A DNA stretch of 64,000 bases from Nocardia uniformis NBRC 13702 (lineage in GTDB: Bacteria; Actinomycetota; Actinomycetes; Mycobacteriales; Mycobacteriaceae): contig NZ_BDCE01000017.1 in NCBI RefSeq assembly GCF_001613345.1, positions 57,143 through 121,142 on the forward strand. Direction: 5' to 3'. Shown here one piece after another: positions 7,843-16,136 of this stretch (the stretch's first letter is position 1; each line of letters starts with the position of its first letter). The notes under the pieces were generated by a model. It was given only the letters and a program-made list of their open reading frames with translations. It made no database searches and was not told where the DNA came from. A program made the position numbers and the translations under genes.

Positions 7843-8643
7843 ATGTCTGCTGACGCCGAGTACGGTGCTCGCTCGCCGAAGACTCCCCGGTTCCGAGGAC
7901 CGATAATGCTGCGCCGGGACCGGAAAGAGGGGATAGGGACCACCGACGAACATTTGCTCGATGAGAGCGGTTCGGCGGATTGGGTGCACACCGATCCCTG
8001 GCGGGTACTGCGCATCCAGGCCGAATTCGTCGAGGGCTTCGGCACTCTGGCGGAGGTGCCGCGCGCGGTGGCGGTATTCGGCTCGGCGCGCACCGCTCCC
8101 GAGAGTGCGGAGTTCCAGGCGGGGCAGGCCATCGGCGCGGCCCTGGCGAATGCCGGCTTCGCGGTCATTACCGGCGGTGGGCCCGGGGCCATGGAGGCCG
8201 CCAACCAGGGCGCGTCGGAGGCGGGCGGCTATTCGATCGGGCTCGGCATCGAGCTCCCCTTCGAGCAGGGCCTAAACGAGTGGGTGGATCTGGGTATCAA
8301 TTTCCGGTACTTCTTCGTCCGCAAGACCATGTTCGTGAAGTACTCGCAGGCATTCGTCTGCCTGCCCGGCGGTTTCGGCACCCTGGACGAACTGTTCGAG
8401 GCGCTCACCCTGGTGCAGACCCGCAAGATCACCCGCTTCCCGATTATCCTGTTCGGCACCCGCTACTGGTCGGGACTCACCGACTGGCTGCGGGATTCGC
8501 TGCTCGGCTCGGCCAAGATCTCCCCCGGTGATCTGGGCCTGCTGCATGTCACCGACAGTGTGGAGGACGTGGTGAATATCGTGGTGCAGGCCGCCGCGGC
8601 CCGCGCCGAACTGGAGGCCGCGGGGACGGAGGAGACCTGGTGA
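7843..8643 (+). CDS. LOG family protein (Rossmann-fold nucleotide phosphoribohydrolase), first copy
   Basis: The 266-residue protein belongs to the LOG/TIGR00730 family that releases bases from nucleoside 5'-monophosphates (cytokinin activation in plants and some actinobacteria). It has AVAVFGSART, VITGGGPGAMEAANQGA and the hallmark CLPGGFGTLDELFEAL. A 60-residue N-terminal extension (RRDRKEGIGTTDEHLL, WRVLRIQAEFVEGF) places it with the longer Mycobacteriales subfamily. Its stop overlaps the second LOG gene's GTG by 4 bp, so both are made together. Whether the physiological substrate is a cytokinin-like nucleotide is unknown here. Confidence 0.88.
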   Translation: MSADAEYGARSPKTPRFRGPIMLRRDRKEGIGTTDEHLLDESGSADWVHTDPWRVLRIQAEFVEGFGTLAEVPRAVAVFGSARTAPESAEFQAGQAIGAALANAGFAVITGGGPGAMEAANQGASEAGGYSIGLGIELPFEQGLNEWVDLGINFRYFFVRKTMFVKYSQAFVCLPGGFGTLDELFEALTLVQTRKITRFPIILFGTRYWSGLTDWLRDSLLGSAKISPGDLGLLHVTDSVEDVVNIVVQAAAARAELEAAGTEETW

Positions 8644-9212
8644 GCGACAATGTCTCCGCCGCGGCCGAGCGGGCGTTCGCGGTCTGCGTGTACTGCTCGG
8701 CCAGTTCGCTCGACCCGGCGCAGCTGGAGCTGGCGGCCCAGGTGGGATCCGAAATCGGCCGTCGCGGTTGGCGATTGGTGTCCGGTGGCGGCAATGTGTC
8801 CATGATGGGCGCGGTGGCGCGGGCGGCCCGGGCGGCGGGTGCGCACACCATCGGGGTAATCCCGAAACACCTGGTGCACAAGGAAATGGCCGATGTCGAC
8901 GCCGATGAGCTGATCGTCACCGACACCATGCGCGAGCGCAAACAGATCATGGAGGACCGTGCCGACGCCTTCCTGACCCTGCCCGGCGGTATCGGCACTC
9001 TCGAAGAGTTCTTCGAGGCATGGACCGGTGGCTATCTGGGACAGCACGGTAAGCCGGTGGTGGTGCTGGATCTCGACGACCACTACCGCGGCCTGTTCGC
9101 CTGGATCGATGAGTTGTACGGACGCGGCTTCGTGGGCGATCAGGCCATGGACTGGATCACCGTGACCAAGGATTTCGCGGAGGCGTTCGACGCCCTCGAT
9201 CCCACCTTCTGA
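8640..9212 (+). CDS. LOG family protein (cytokinin riboside 5'-monophosphate phosphoribohydrolase type), second copy
   Basis: The 190-residue product is the compact LOG form, like M. tuberculosis Rv1205. It has FAVCVYCSASSLDP, LVSGGGNVSMMGAVARAA, the conserved RERKQIMEDRADAF (substrate Arg) and LPGGIGTLEEFFEAWTGGYL, the PGGxGTxxE motif of the active site. Rv1205 makes cytokinin bases whose aldehyde breakdown products matter when proteasome degradation fails. Coupled by a GTGA overlap to the first LOG gene and followed by fadD6, matching the Rv1205-Rv1206 order. Confidence 0.9.
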   Translation: MSDNVSAAAERAFAVCVYCSASSLDPAQLELAAQVGSEIGRRGWRLVSGGGNVSMMGAVARAARAAGAHTIGVIPKHLVHKEMADVDADELIVTDTMRERKQIMEDRADAFLTLPGGIGTLEEFFEAWTGGYLGQHGKPVVVLDLDDHYRGLFAWIDELYGRGFVGDQAMDWITVTKDFAEAFDALDPTF

Positions 9213-9288
9213 GACAGTTGCTCGTACCCGGGGCCGGGTTTCCCGGTTTCGCTCGACAACATCTGGTCCATCCGAAAAGGTGGACTCT

Positions 9289-11058
9289 GTGACGACCGAC
9301 GCCCGCTCGACTGTAAGCCTGCTGGATCTGGCTCGGGCCCTGCCCGATATGGTGCTGCGGGAACGCGGCATGCTGCGAAACGCCTTGAAGCTGCTCGTGA
9401 AACCGGGCGACCGGGTGTCGATCGGACTGTTCTTCCAGCGCGGCGCCGAGCACTATCCCGAGCGCCCCTTCCTGAAATTCGAAGGCCGCGTGTACACCTG
9501 GGGCGAGGCCAATGCCGAGGTGAACCGGTACGCCCATGTGCTGGCGGCACGCGGGGTGGAGCGCGGCGATGCGGTCGGCGTGCTCATGACCAACCGCCCC
9601 GAGACCCTGTTCACGGCACTGGCCACCGTGAAGCTCGGCGCGACCGTCGGTCTGCTCAACCACAACCAGCGAGATAACGTGCTACAGCACAGTTTCGGAC
9701 TGCTGAACAGTGTGGTGGAAGTGATCGGCGAGGAGTGCCGGGAGGCGCTGGACTCCCTCGCGGAAACCCCGCCGAATCTACTGTGGTCGCAAGAGTTGCA
9801 GGAGGCGGCCGGTACCGCCGACGCCTCGAATCCGCCCGTCTGCGAGGAGATCACGGCCCGCGAGCGCGCCTTCCTGATCTTCACCTCCGGCACCACCGGT
9901 ATGCCCAAGGCCAGCGTCATGACCCATCTGCGCTGGACCAAGAGTATGGCGGGCCTGGGTGGGCTCGGCGTACGACTGCGCGGCGACGACACCCTCTACA
10001 GCTGTCTGCCGCTATACCACAACAACGCGCTGACAGTGGCACTCGGCGCGGTGGTGACGGCGGGCGCGAGTCTGTCTCTGGGACGGCACTTCTCGGCGTC
10101 ACGCTTCTGGGACGAGGCCATCGCGTCGGACGCGACCGCCTTCATCTACATCGGCGAACTGTGCCGCTACCTGCTCAACCAACCGGCCAAGCCCACCGAT
10201 CGGGCGCACCGGGTGCGCATGGCGGTGGGCAATGGTCTGCGCCCGGAGATCTGGGACGAGTTCCGAGATCGGTTCGGTATCAAGCGGATTGTCGAGTTCT
10301 ACGGCGCGAGTGAGGGCAATGTCGCCTTCATCAATGCCTTCGGTGTGGACCGCACCGCCGGATTCACCCCGCTGCCCTTCGCCATTGTCGAGTACGACGA
10401 TGAGGAGGGGAAGGCCCGGCGCGGACCGGACGGGCGACTGCGGAAGGTGAAACCGGGCGGGGTCGGCCTGCTGCTGGCCAAGGTCACCGACCGGTCGCCC
10501 TTCGACGGCTACACCGATGAATCGGCCACCGAATCGAAACTCCTGCGCAACGGCTTCCAGGACGGCGACTGCTGGTTCGATACCGGCGATCTGGTGCGCG
10601 ATCAGGGCTACTGGCATATCGCCTTCGTCGACCGGCTCGGCGACACCTTCCGCTGGAAGGGGGAGAATGTGGCCACCACCCAGGTGGAGGGCGCCTTCGA
10701 CGGCCTCGACAGCATCTCCCAGGCCGTCGTCTACGGCGTCGACATTCCGGGCGCGGACGGCAAAGCGGGGATGGCCGCGATCACCGTCGAACCGGATGCG
10801 AAGTTCGACGGTCGGCAGACCGCCGCGCACCTCTACGACCGACTTCCCGGCTACGCGGTGCCGCTGTTCATCCGCGTAGTTCCCGAGCTCGAACAGACCT
10901 CGACCTTCAAGAGCCGCAAGGTCGAACTGCGCAAACAGGGCTACGAGCAGGACGAGAAGAGCGAACTGTACGTCCTCGCGGGCCGGTCGGACGGGTACGT
11001 CCCCGCATACGACGGTTATATCGACGATGTCGCGGGCGCTCGCGCTCCACGCGGCTGA
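9289..11058 (+). CDS. fadD6: Long-chain acyl-CoA synthetase, FadD6 type
   Basis: The 589-residue ANL-superfamily ligase activates very-long-chain fatty acids through an acyl-AMP. Visible motifs are the P-loop FIFTSGTTGMPKASVMTH, YSCLPLYHNNALTV, VEFYGASEGNVAFIN (A5 motif), WFDTGDLVRDQGYWH, FVDRLGDTFRWKGENVATTQ and the C-domain end STFKSRKVELRKQGY. This FATP-like pattern (YGASEGN, GDTFRWKGENV) separates FadD6 from short FadD enzymes. AAGGTGGA lies 5 nt before the GTG chosen. An in-frame GTG 9 bp upstream overlaps that RBS and is less likely. The gene follows the LOG pair as in mycobacteria. Confidence 0.92.
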   Translation: MTTDARSTVSLLDLARALPDMVLRERGMLRNALKLLVKPGDRVSIGLFFQRGAEHYPERPFLKFEGRVYTWGEANAEVNRYAHVLAARGVERGDAVGVLMTNRPETLFTALATVKLGATVGLLNHNQRDNVLQHSFGLLNSVVEVIGEECREALDSLAETPPNLLWSQELQEAAGTADASNPPVCEEITARERAFLIFTSGTTGMPKASVMTHLRWTKSMAGLGGLGVRLRGDDTLYSCLPLYHNNALTVALGAVVTAGASLSLGRHFSASRFWDEAIASDATAFIYIGELCRYLLNQPAKPTDRAHRVRMAVGNGLRPEIWDEFRDRFGIKRIVEFYGASEGNVAFINAFGVDRTAGFTPLPFAIVEYDDEEGKARRGPDGRLRKVKPGGVGLLLAKVTDRSPFDGYTDESATESKLLRNGFQDGDCWFDTGDLVRDQGYWHIAFVDRLGDTFRWKGENVATTQVEGAFDGLDSISQAVVYGVDIPGADGKAGMAAITVEPDAKFDGRQTAAHLYDRLPGYAVPLFIRVVPELEQTSTFKSRKVELRKQGYEQDEKSELYVLAGRSDGYVPAYDGYIDDVAGARAPRG

Positions 11059-11230
11059 GACCAACCCGCCGCGTTTCGGCCGGGCGGCGAACCTGGGGGT
11101 TTGGATGGAGCAGGGAGGTGTCGGTTGCGCCGGGGTGTTCCCCCACCCCAAGGGGCTGGCCGGGGGGGCCGAATAGCGCGGTTGATGCCACCTCGAGGCG
11201 TTTAGGCAGCGCCCGGTAATCTTTGCTGGC

Positions 11231-12187
11231 GTGAGCACTCAGGGAGCAGTAGCAGTCGGTCTGGCCACCATTACCGCCAACGGGACGGTCCTGGACACCT
11301 GGTATCCGTACCCCGCGCTGGGTGAGTTCTCCGAGACCGGGACCAAGCGCCTGGACCCCTCCGATATCGAGTACGACAAGTTCTCCCATGCCGTCGGTGA
11401 GGACAAGGCCCGCCGCGTCGAGGTGGTCGTGGTGCGCACCACCATTGCCGACCTGGCCGCCGCACCGGTCGACACCCATGACGCCTACCTGCGACTGCAC
11501 TTGCTCTCGCACCGCCTGGTCCGCCCGCACGGCGCGAACCTGGACGGCATCTTCGGCCACCTCCCCAATGTGGCGTGGACCAATTACGGCCCGTGCTCGC
11601 TCGAGGAGATCGAGCTGGTGCGCTTGAACCTGCGCGCCCGCGGCCCGGTCACCGTGTACGGGGTGGACAAGTTCCCGCGCATGGTCGACTACGTGGTTCC
11701 GTCCGGCGTGCGCATCGCCGACGCCGACCGGGTGCGCCTGGGCGCGCACCTGGCCTCGGGCACGACGGTCATGCACGAGGGCTTCGTGAACTTCAACGCC
11801 GGCACCCTGGGCAACTCCATGGTCGAGGGCCGCATCTCCGCCGGTGTGGTGGTCGGCAACGGCTCCGATATCGGCGGCGGCGCATCCATCATGGGCACCC
11901 TGTCCGGCGGCGGCAAGCAGATCATCTCCCTCGGCGAGCGCTGCCTCCTGGGCGCGAACGCGGGCGTGGGCATCTCCCTCGGCGACGACTGCGTGGTCGA
12001 GGCGGGCCTCTACGTCACCGCGGGCACCAAGGTCGCCCTCCCGGACGGCGCGGTCATCAAAGCCGCCGACCTCAACGGCAAATCCAACCTGCTGTTCCGC
12101 CGCAATTCGGTGACCGGCGCGGTCGAGGTGGTGCCGCGCAAGGGCACCGGCATCGAACTGAACGCGGCACTGCACGCCAACGACTAG
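11231..12187 (+). CDS. dapD: 2,3,4,5-tetrahydropyridine-2,6-dicarboxylate N-succinyltransferase
   Basis: DapD succinylates tetrahydrodipicolinate, the branch step of the succinylase lysine/DAP route completed by DapC and DapE, both in this window. The 318-residue protein has the actinobacterial N-terminal domain ([40 protein letters not shown]) and a left-handed beta-helix of hexapeptides ([40 protein letters not shown], then [20 protein letters not shown]). The trimer active-site Glu lies in MVEGRIS. It starts at a GTG. A strong hairpin follows the stop. Confidence 0.95.
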   Translation: MSTQGAVAVGLATITANGTVLDTWYPYPALGEFSETGTKRLDPSDIEYDKFSHAVGEDKARRVEVVVVRTTIADLAAAPVDTHDAYLRLHLLSHRLVRPHGANLDGIFGHLPNVAWTNYGPCSLEEIELVRLNLRARGPVTVYGVDKFPRMVDYVVPSGVRIADADRVRLGAHLASGTTVMHEGFVNFNAGTLGNSMVEGRISAGVVVGNGSDIGGGASIMGTLSGGGKQIISLGERCLLGANAGVGISLGDDCVVEAGLYVTAGTKVALPDGAVIKAADLNGKSNLLFRRNSVTGAVEVVPRKGTGIELNAALHAND

Positions 12188-12205
12188 CCCCAACTCTGGG
12201 ATCTC

Positions 12206-12235
12206 GTGCCCCTTGCGGTAAACCGCAAGGGGCAC
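12206..12235 (+). terminator. Strong hairpin terminator after dapD
   Basis: A 14-bp perfect stem (GTGCCCCTTGCGGT, pairing with 12222-12235) with a 2-nt minimal loop begins 19 bp after the dapD stop. The stem is very stable and lacks a T tract, as is common for actinobacterial terminators. Confidence 0.75.
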
Positions 12236-12270
12236 AGTCGTATCGGAAGTGTCACGCCCTGATCGCCAAG

Positions 12271-12471
12271 GTGCGAGATGTCCACCGCCACTCGCCATGG
12301 GTACTCGAACGCGAACTGGATCTGAGCCCGAGCCTGGCCGCGCAGATCATCGGCGAGACGGACCGCCGCCGCAGGTTTCTCTCGGTCGACGATATCGCGG
12401 TGTTCTGTCCTGTCCCGCCGGGTTTGATGCCGCTGATACAGGACAGGCTCGTCGTCTCGCCGGTCGGCTGA
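12271..12471 (+). CDS. Possible small helix-hairpin-helix protein
   Basis: A 66-residue frame starting at GTG reads VRDVHRHSPWVLERELDLSP, then SLAAQIIGETDRRRRFLSVD and DIAVFCPVPPGLMPLIQDRL. The pattern (leucine-rich helix, Pro-Ser-x-Ala turn, xFLSVDDI, then Pro-x-x-hydrophobic) resembles the paired HhH motifs of small ComEA-like DNA-binding domains. No clear ribosome-binding site precedes it and it sits behind a terminator, so it may be a remnant or use another start. The opposite strand holds no better frame. Confidence 0.4.
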   Translation: MRDVHRHSPWVLERELDLSPSLAAQIIGETDRRRRFLSVDDIAVFCPVPPGLMPLIQDRLVVSPVG

Positions 12472-12482
12472 ACGACTGGGGT

Positions 12483-12854
12483 TCAGTCGATGCCGAAGGC
12501 GATGACGCGTTCGGGGGTGATGCGGATCAGTTCGCGGGACATGCCCGGGCCGTAGGGGTCGACGTCGCGCAGTGCGACCGCGGTGCCGCGGATTTCGAGG
12601 CAGCGGACCTCCCAGGGAGTCACCGATTTCACGTCGTCGACGACGAATGCCACCCGGTTGTCTTCGGCGAGATTGCGGAACTTCTGGCTGGCACCCATAT
12701 TGTGGCCGCCGATATCGATGACGCCCAGGATTTCGTCGAATTCGAAGCCCACCGGGTTGTTCTGCGGTGATCCATCCGGGCGGATGGTGGCGAGGCGGCC
12801 CAGGCGCTGGCTGCGGAGGTAGGCGATCTGGGCGGGCGACAGCGTTGCGATCAT
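12483..12854 (-). CDS. PPOX-class F420-dependent oxidoreductase-like protein
   Basis: The 123-residue single-domain split-barrel protein shows the PPOX/FDOR-B layout: YLRSQRLGRLATIRPDGSPQ at the N terminus, NPVGFEFDEILGVIDIGGHN, KFRNLAEDNRVAFVVDD and WEVRCLEIRGTAVAL. Family members use F420 or FMN to reduce varied substrates, with F420 most likely here since fbiC is present 11 kb away. It resembles Rv1155-type proteins. The substrate is unknown. The gene converges on the small HhH frame. Confidence 0.85.
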   Translation of the reverse strand: MIATLSPAQIAYLRSQRLGRLATIRPDGSPQNNPVGFEFDEILGVIDIGGHNMGASQKFRNLAEDNRVAFVVDDVKSVTPWEVRCLEIRGTAVALRDVDPYGPGMSRELIRITPERVIAFGID

Positions 12855-12922
12855 ATGTTGACGGTAGGACCTCGACCGCGCTCGAGGTCAACCCCTCGCC
12901 GGATTCGACTGCCGGATTCGAA

Positions 12923-14347
12923 CTAGAGCAGTAGCTTCTTCTGCACCTTGCCCATGGCATTACGCGGAAGCGCAGCCACCACGCGCACCTCGCGGGGCCG
13001 CTTGTGGATCGAGAGTTCGCTGGCCACATGGTCGATCAGGCGCTGTTCGGGGGCGTCGACGCCCTCTCGTAGCACCACGTACGCGACGATGCGCTGCCCC
13101 AGATCGTCATCGGGCACACCGATTACCGCCGTCTCGGCCACGGCCGGATGTCCCAGCAACGAGGTCTCGATCTCCCCGGCACCGATGCGGTAGCCCCCGG
13201 ATTTGATGAGGTCCACCGACTCCCGTCCGACAATCCGGTGGAATCCCTCGGCATCGATCACCGCCACATCACCGGTCTTGAACCAGCCGTCCGCGGTGAA
13301 GCTCTCCGCGGTCACCTCGGGACGATTCAGGTAGCCGTCGAACAGCATGGGCCCGCGAACCTGTAGCCCGCCAACACTTTCCCCGTCGTGCGGCACCGGA
13401 TTTCCGGCTTCGTCGCACAGCCGTGTCCGCACTCCGGCGACCGGCGTGCCCACCCATCCGGGGCGACGTTCCCCATCGGGCCGGGTGGAAATGGTGATCA
13501 TGGTTTCGCTCATGCCGTAGCGCTCGATCGGCGCGTGCCCGGTGAGCTCACGCAGCCGTTCGAAGACCGGCACCGGCAGCGGCGCGCTCCCCGAGATCAG
13601 CACCCGCGCCGATACCAATTCCTTTGCCGCCTCCGGTTCTTCGACAATGCGCGACCACACCGTCGGAACCCCGAAGTACATGGTTCCCCGAGCCTGCGCA
13701 TACGCCTGCGGCGTGGGCTTTCCGGTGTGGATGAGCGGGCTGCCCACCCGTAGCGGTCCCAGCAGCCCGAGAATCAGCCCGTGCACATGGAATAGCGGAA
13801 GCCCGTGCACCAGCACATCATTCGCCGTCCAGCCCCAAGCCTTCGCGAGCGCGTCGAGCCCGGCGGCCACGGCTCCCCGACTCAGCATCACCCCCTTCGG
13901 CGCACCCGTGGTCCCGGAGGTGTAGAGAATGAAAGCCGTTGCGGTGGGCGCAGGCTCGGCATATGTGTGCCAGGACCGTGCGTGCAGCCGCACCGGTATC
14001 ACCGGCAGCGCAGCCCCTTCCGGAGCTCGGCCCAGCCATGCCTGCGCCCCCGAGTCGGCCAGTATGTGTTCCAGTTCCGCATTCCCCGCGTCCGGCGGCA
14101 CCGGTACCACGGTGACGCCCGCGATCAGGCAGCCCACCACCGCCAGCACCGTGGTGGCCGTCGGTTCGGCCAGCACGGCCACCCGCTGCGCCCGCGCCAC
14201 CCGTTCGGCGACCGAGGTGGCCGCGCCCAGCAGATCGCTGCGCGACAGTGTCACCCCGTCGATGGTGACGGCATCCGGAATATCAATCCCGGCGGCGACG
14301 GCGGCCGGATTCAACGAACTCAACAGCAGCGGCGACCCATATGACAC
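12923..14347 (-). CDS. Acyl-CoA synthetase, FadD36-like
   Basis: The 474-residue ANL ligase is shorter than FadD6 and close in length to M. tuberculosis FadD36 (473). Motifs: P-loop AFILYTSGTTGAPKGVMLSR, HGLPLFHVHGLILGLLGPL, IERYGMSETMITISTRPDGE, DGWFKTGDVAVIDAEGF, RESVDLIKSGGYRIGAGEIE and the catalytic-Lys end LPRNAMGKVQKKLLL. The GMSETxI and YRIGAGEIE patterns are typical of malonyl-CoA and medium-chain synthetase relatives. Start was set at the GTG giving VSYGSPLLLSSLNP, because upstream sequence loses similarity. Transcribed divergently from the first DUF2236 oxygenase gene. Confidence 0.88.
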   Translation of the reverse strand: MSYGSPLLLSSLNPAAVAAGIDIPDAVTIDGVTLSRSDLLGAATSVAERVARAQRVAVLAEPTATTVLAVVGCLIAGVTVVPVPPDAGNAELEHILADSGAQAWLGRAPEGAALPVIPVRLHARSWHTYAEPAPTATAFILYTSGTTGAPKGVMLSRGAVAAGLDALAKAWGWTANDVLVHGLPLFHVHGLILGLLGPLRVGSPLIHTGKPTPQAYAQARGTMYFGVPTVWSRIVEEPEAAKELVSARVLISGSAPLPVPVFERLRELTGHAPIERYGMSETMITISTRPDGERRPGWVGTPVAGVRTRLCDEAGNPVPHDGESVGGLQVRGPMLFDGYLNRPEVTAESFTADGWFKTGDVAVIDAEGFHRIVGRESVDLIKSGGYRIGAGEIETSLLGHPAVAETAVIGVPDDDLGQRIVAYVVLREGVDAPEQRLIDHVASELSIHKRPREVRVVAALPRNAMGKVQKKLLL

Positions 14348-14480
14348 GGGCCAACGGTACTGCGCCGCCACCCGCACCGCCCGCGCGGGATTCCTCCGAC
14401 CGGGACCCGGTTGTGATGGTTGACACCCGCATGAACGGGTAAGAAACTTTATGTACAACCTTCTCACCGAGATGGGGTCA

Positions 14481-15335
14481 ATGATGACCAGCCCAGTGCG
14501 CATACCCACGCGCGACGCCGACCTACCGCCCATCGATATTCGCGAATTCATCGACGGGGCCACCGGCCTCCTCGGCGGCGCGGCCAATGTGATCATGCAG
14601 CTGTCCAACCCACCCGTCGGCTACGGCGTGATCGAGAGCCCGGTGGACAGCGGCAATGTGTTCAAACATCCGATCAAGCGCCTGCGCACCACCGTCACCT
14701 ACCTGTCCGTGGCCATGCTCGGTACCGATTCCGATCGCGAGAGCTATCGCGCGGCCGTCGACACCTCCCATCGCCAGGTCCGTTCCCGCCCGGACAGTCC
14801 GGTGAAGTACAACGCCTTCGATACGAGACTTCAGCTGTGGGTGGCGGCCTGCCTGTACTGGGGCGCCCAGGATCTCTACACACGCATGCACGGCCCGCTG
14901 GACGAGCCGACCGCCGACGCCTTCTACCAGTACTCGGCCCGCCTGGGCACCACCCTGCAGCTGCGCCCGGATCAGTGGCCGCCGAATCGGCAAGCGTTCG
15001 ACCGCTATTGGACCGAGAACCTGGCCCGCACCTCCATCGACCCACGGGTACGCGCCTACTTCGAGGATCTGATCGACCTGAAGATGATGCCGCGCCCGGT
15101 CCAGCTGGCCTTCGGCACGGTGCACCGCTTCTTCGTCACCGGCCTACTGCCGCAACATCTTCGCGACGAGATGGGGATGACCTGGTCGCCACGACAGGAT
15201 CGGGTGCTGGACCGGCTGCTGCGCACACTCGGCGCGGCGGAGAGTGTATTACCCCCGGCCGTCCGGGTTTTCCCGCTCAATGCCTACCTGGTGGATATGC
15301 GAATCCGGCGGCGGCTCGGCTTACCCCTGGTCTGA
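14481..15335 (+). CDS. DUF2236 (MpaB-like) oxygenase, copy 1
   Basis: The 284-residue protein belongs to DUF2236, the family of the latex-clearing and MpaB-type haem or Fe-dependent oxygenases. Landmarks include GLLGGAANVIMQLSNPPVGY, HPIKRLRTTVTYLSVAMLG, SHRQVRS, VKYNAFDTRLQLWVAACLYW and MPRPVQLAFGTVHRFFVTGL with conserved His residues. It shares most of these with the gene at 16,137, so the pair arose by duplication. A TetR gene lies between them. Two adjacent ATG codons (14481, 14484) follow a GAGATGGGG ribosome-binding site. An ATG 30 bp upstream is also in frame. The substrate is unknown. Confidence 0.82.
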   Translation: MMTSPVRIPTRDADLPPIDIREFIDGATGLLGGAANVIMQLSNPPVGYGVIESPVDSGNVFKHPIKRLRTTVTYLSVAMLGTDSDRESYRAAVDTSHRQVRSRPDSPVKYNAFDTRLQLWVAACLYWGAQDLYTRMHGPLDEPTADAFYQYSARLGTTLQLRPDQWPPNRQAFDRYWTENLARTSIDPRVRAYFEDLIDLKMMPRPVQLAFGTVHRFFVTGLLPQHLRDEMGMTWSPRQDRVLDRLLRTLGAAESVLPPAVRVFPLNAYLVDMRIRRRLGLPLV

Positions 15336-15357
15336 ATTCGGCGAGTCGGGATGCGCG

Positions 15358-15990
15358 TCAGCGAATCCGGAAGCTGGGCACGATGTGTTGGCGGGCGAAT
15401 TCCCGCAGCGTCGCCTCATCGTCGAGCGGGATGACCGTCTGCGGCGTGAGCGCCATGGACAGCGCGGTGCGGGCGATCATCTCGGCCAGTGGCAGCGGAT
15501 CGTAGTGCGGCAGTTTGCCTTCGTCCTGGAGCCGGACAATGAACTCGGCCAGGTAGTCGCGTCCGAGCTCGATTACCGGAGCGCCCTGCACGGTGAGATA
15601 GGGCAGCACGATTTCCGGTTCCGTCTTCAACAGTCGCAGCAGCAGTTCATTGCCGCGCAGTCCCGCGAGGAAGGTGATGAACAGTTCGACGATCTGATCC
15701 TCGGCGCTGGCGTCGAGTTCCGCCTGCCGCTGCACCACGGCGTCCACCTCTTCGATGAACTGCCGGGTCTGCCGCAGCCCCACCGCCTGAATGAGGTCGT
15801 TCTTGCCCGCGAACCGCCGGTACAGCGTGGCGAGCGAAAGCCCCCCGCGCCGCGCCACCTCCACCATGCTGGTGCGTTTGACGCCGAAGTCGAGGAATGC
15901 CAGCAGGGCGGCGTCGAGGACCTTGGCCTGATTGCGGTCCTCCGGTCCCGATCCGCGCACCAGCGGCAGCAGTTTGGCCAGCTTGGCCAT
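15358..15990 (-). CDS. TetR-family regulator between the oxygenase paralogues
   Basis: The 210-residue protein has an N-terminal TetR HTH (LDAALLAFLDFGVKRTSMVE then VARRGGLSLATLYRRFAGKN) and an all-helical ligand domain ending in DDEATLREFARQHIVPSFRI. Start MAKLAKLLPLVRG follows a GAGAGGGGG ribosome-binding site. A longer in-frame start exists 66 bp upstream. It is divergent from the second DUF2236 gene (146 bp apart) and convergent with the first, so it probably controls at least copy 2. Ligand unknown. Confidence 0.85.
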   Translation of the reverse strand: MAKLAKLLPLVRGSGPEDRNQAKVLDAALLAFLDFGVKRTSMVEVARRGGLSLATLYRRFAGKNDLIQAVGLRQTRQFIEEVDAVVQRQAELDASAEDQIVELFITFLAGLRGNELLLRLLKTEPEIVLPYLTVQGAPVIELGRDYLAEFIVRLQDEGKLPHYDPLPLAEMIARTALSMALTPQTVIPLDDEATLREFARQHIVPSFRIR

Positions 15991-16136
15991 GGACTCGACC
16001 CCCTCTCGACACGGCGATACGATGACACACAAATCATCGCACATTGACAGAACCATACTTGAGTGAGAAGGTGCGAGTAGATCTTTCTCACACTCTCCTC
16101 ACTGCCGAGGAGTAACGACGAGGAGTCGAGTCAACG

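Noticed and set aside
6112..7989. Long leftward frame of 625 codons antisense to dapE
   Set aside because: dapE on the other strand has clear family motifs. The antisense frame is a high-GC codon-bias artefact with no RBS or motif.
11120..11175. G/C-rich stretch after fadD6 as terminator
   Set aside because: CCCC and GGGG runs allow several weak pairings but no single stable stem, so no terminator is called.
10907..12298. Leftward frame of 463 codons antisense to dapD
   Set aside because: dapD hexapeptide repeats are evident on the plus strand. The antisense frame mirrors codon bias.
12249..12770. Rightward frame of 173 codons overlapping the PPOX gene
   Set aside because: The PPOX family gene on the minus strand accounts for the region.
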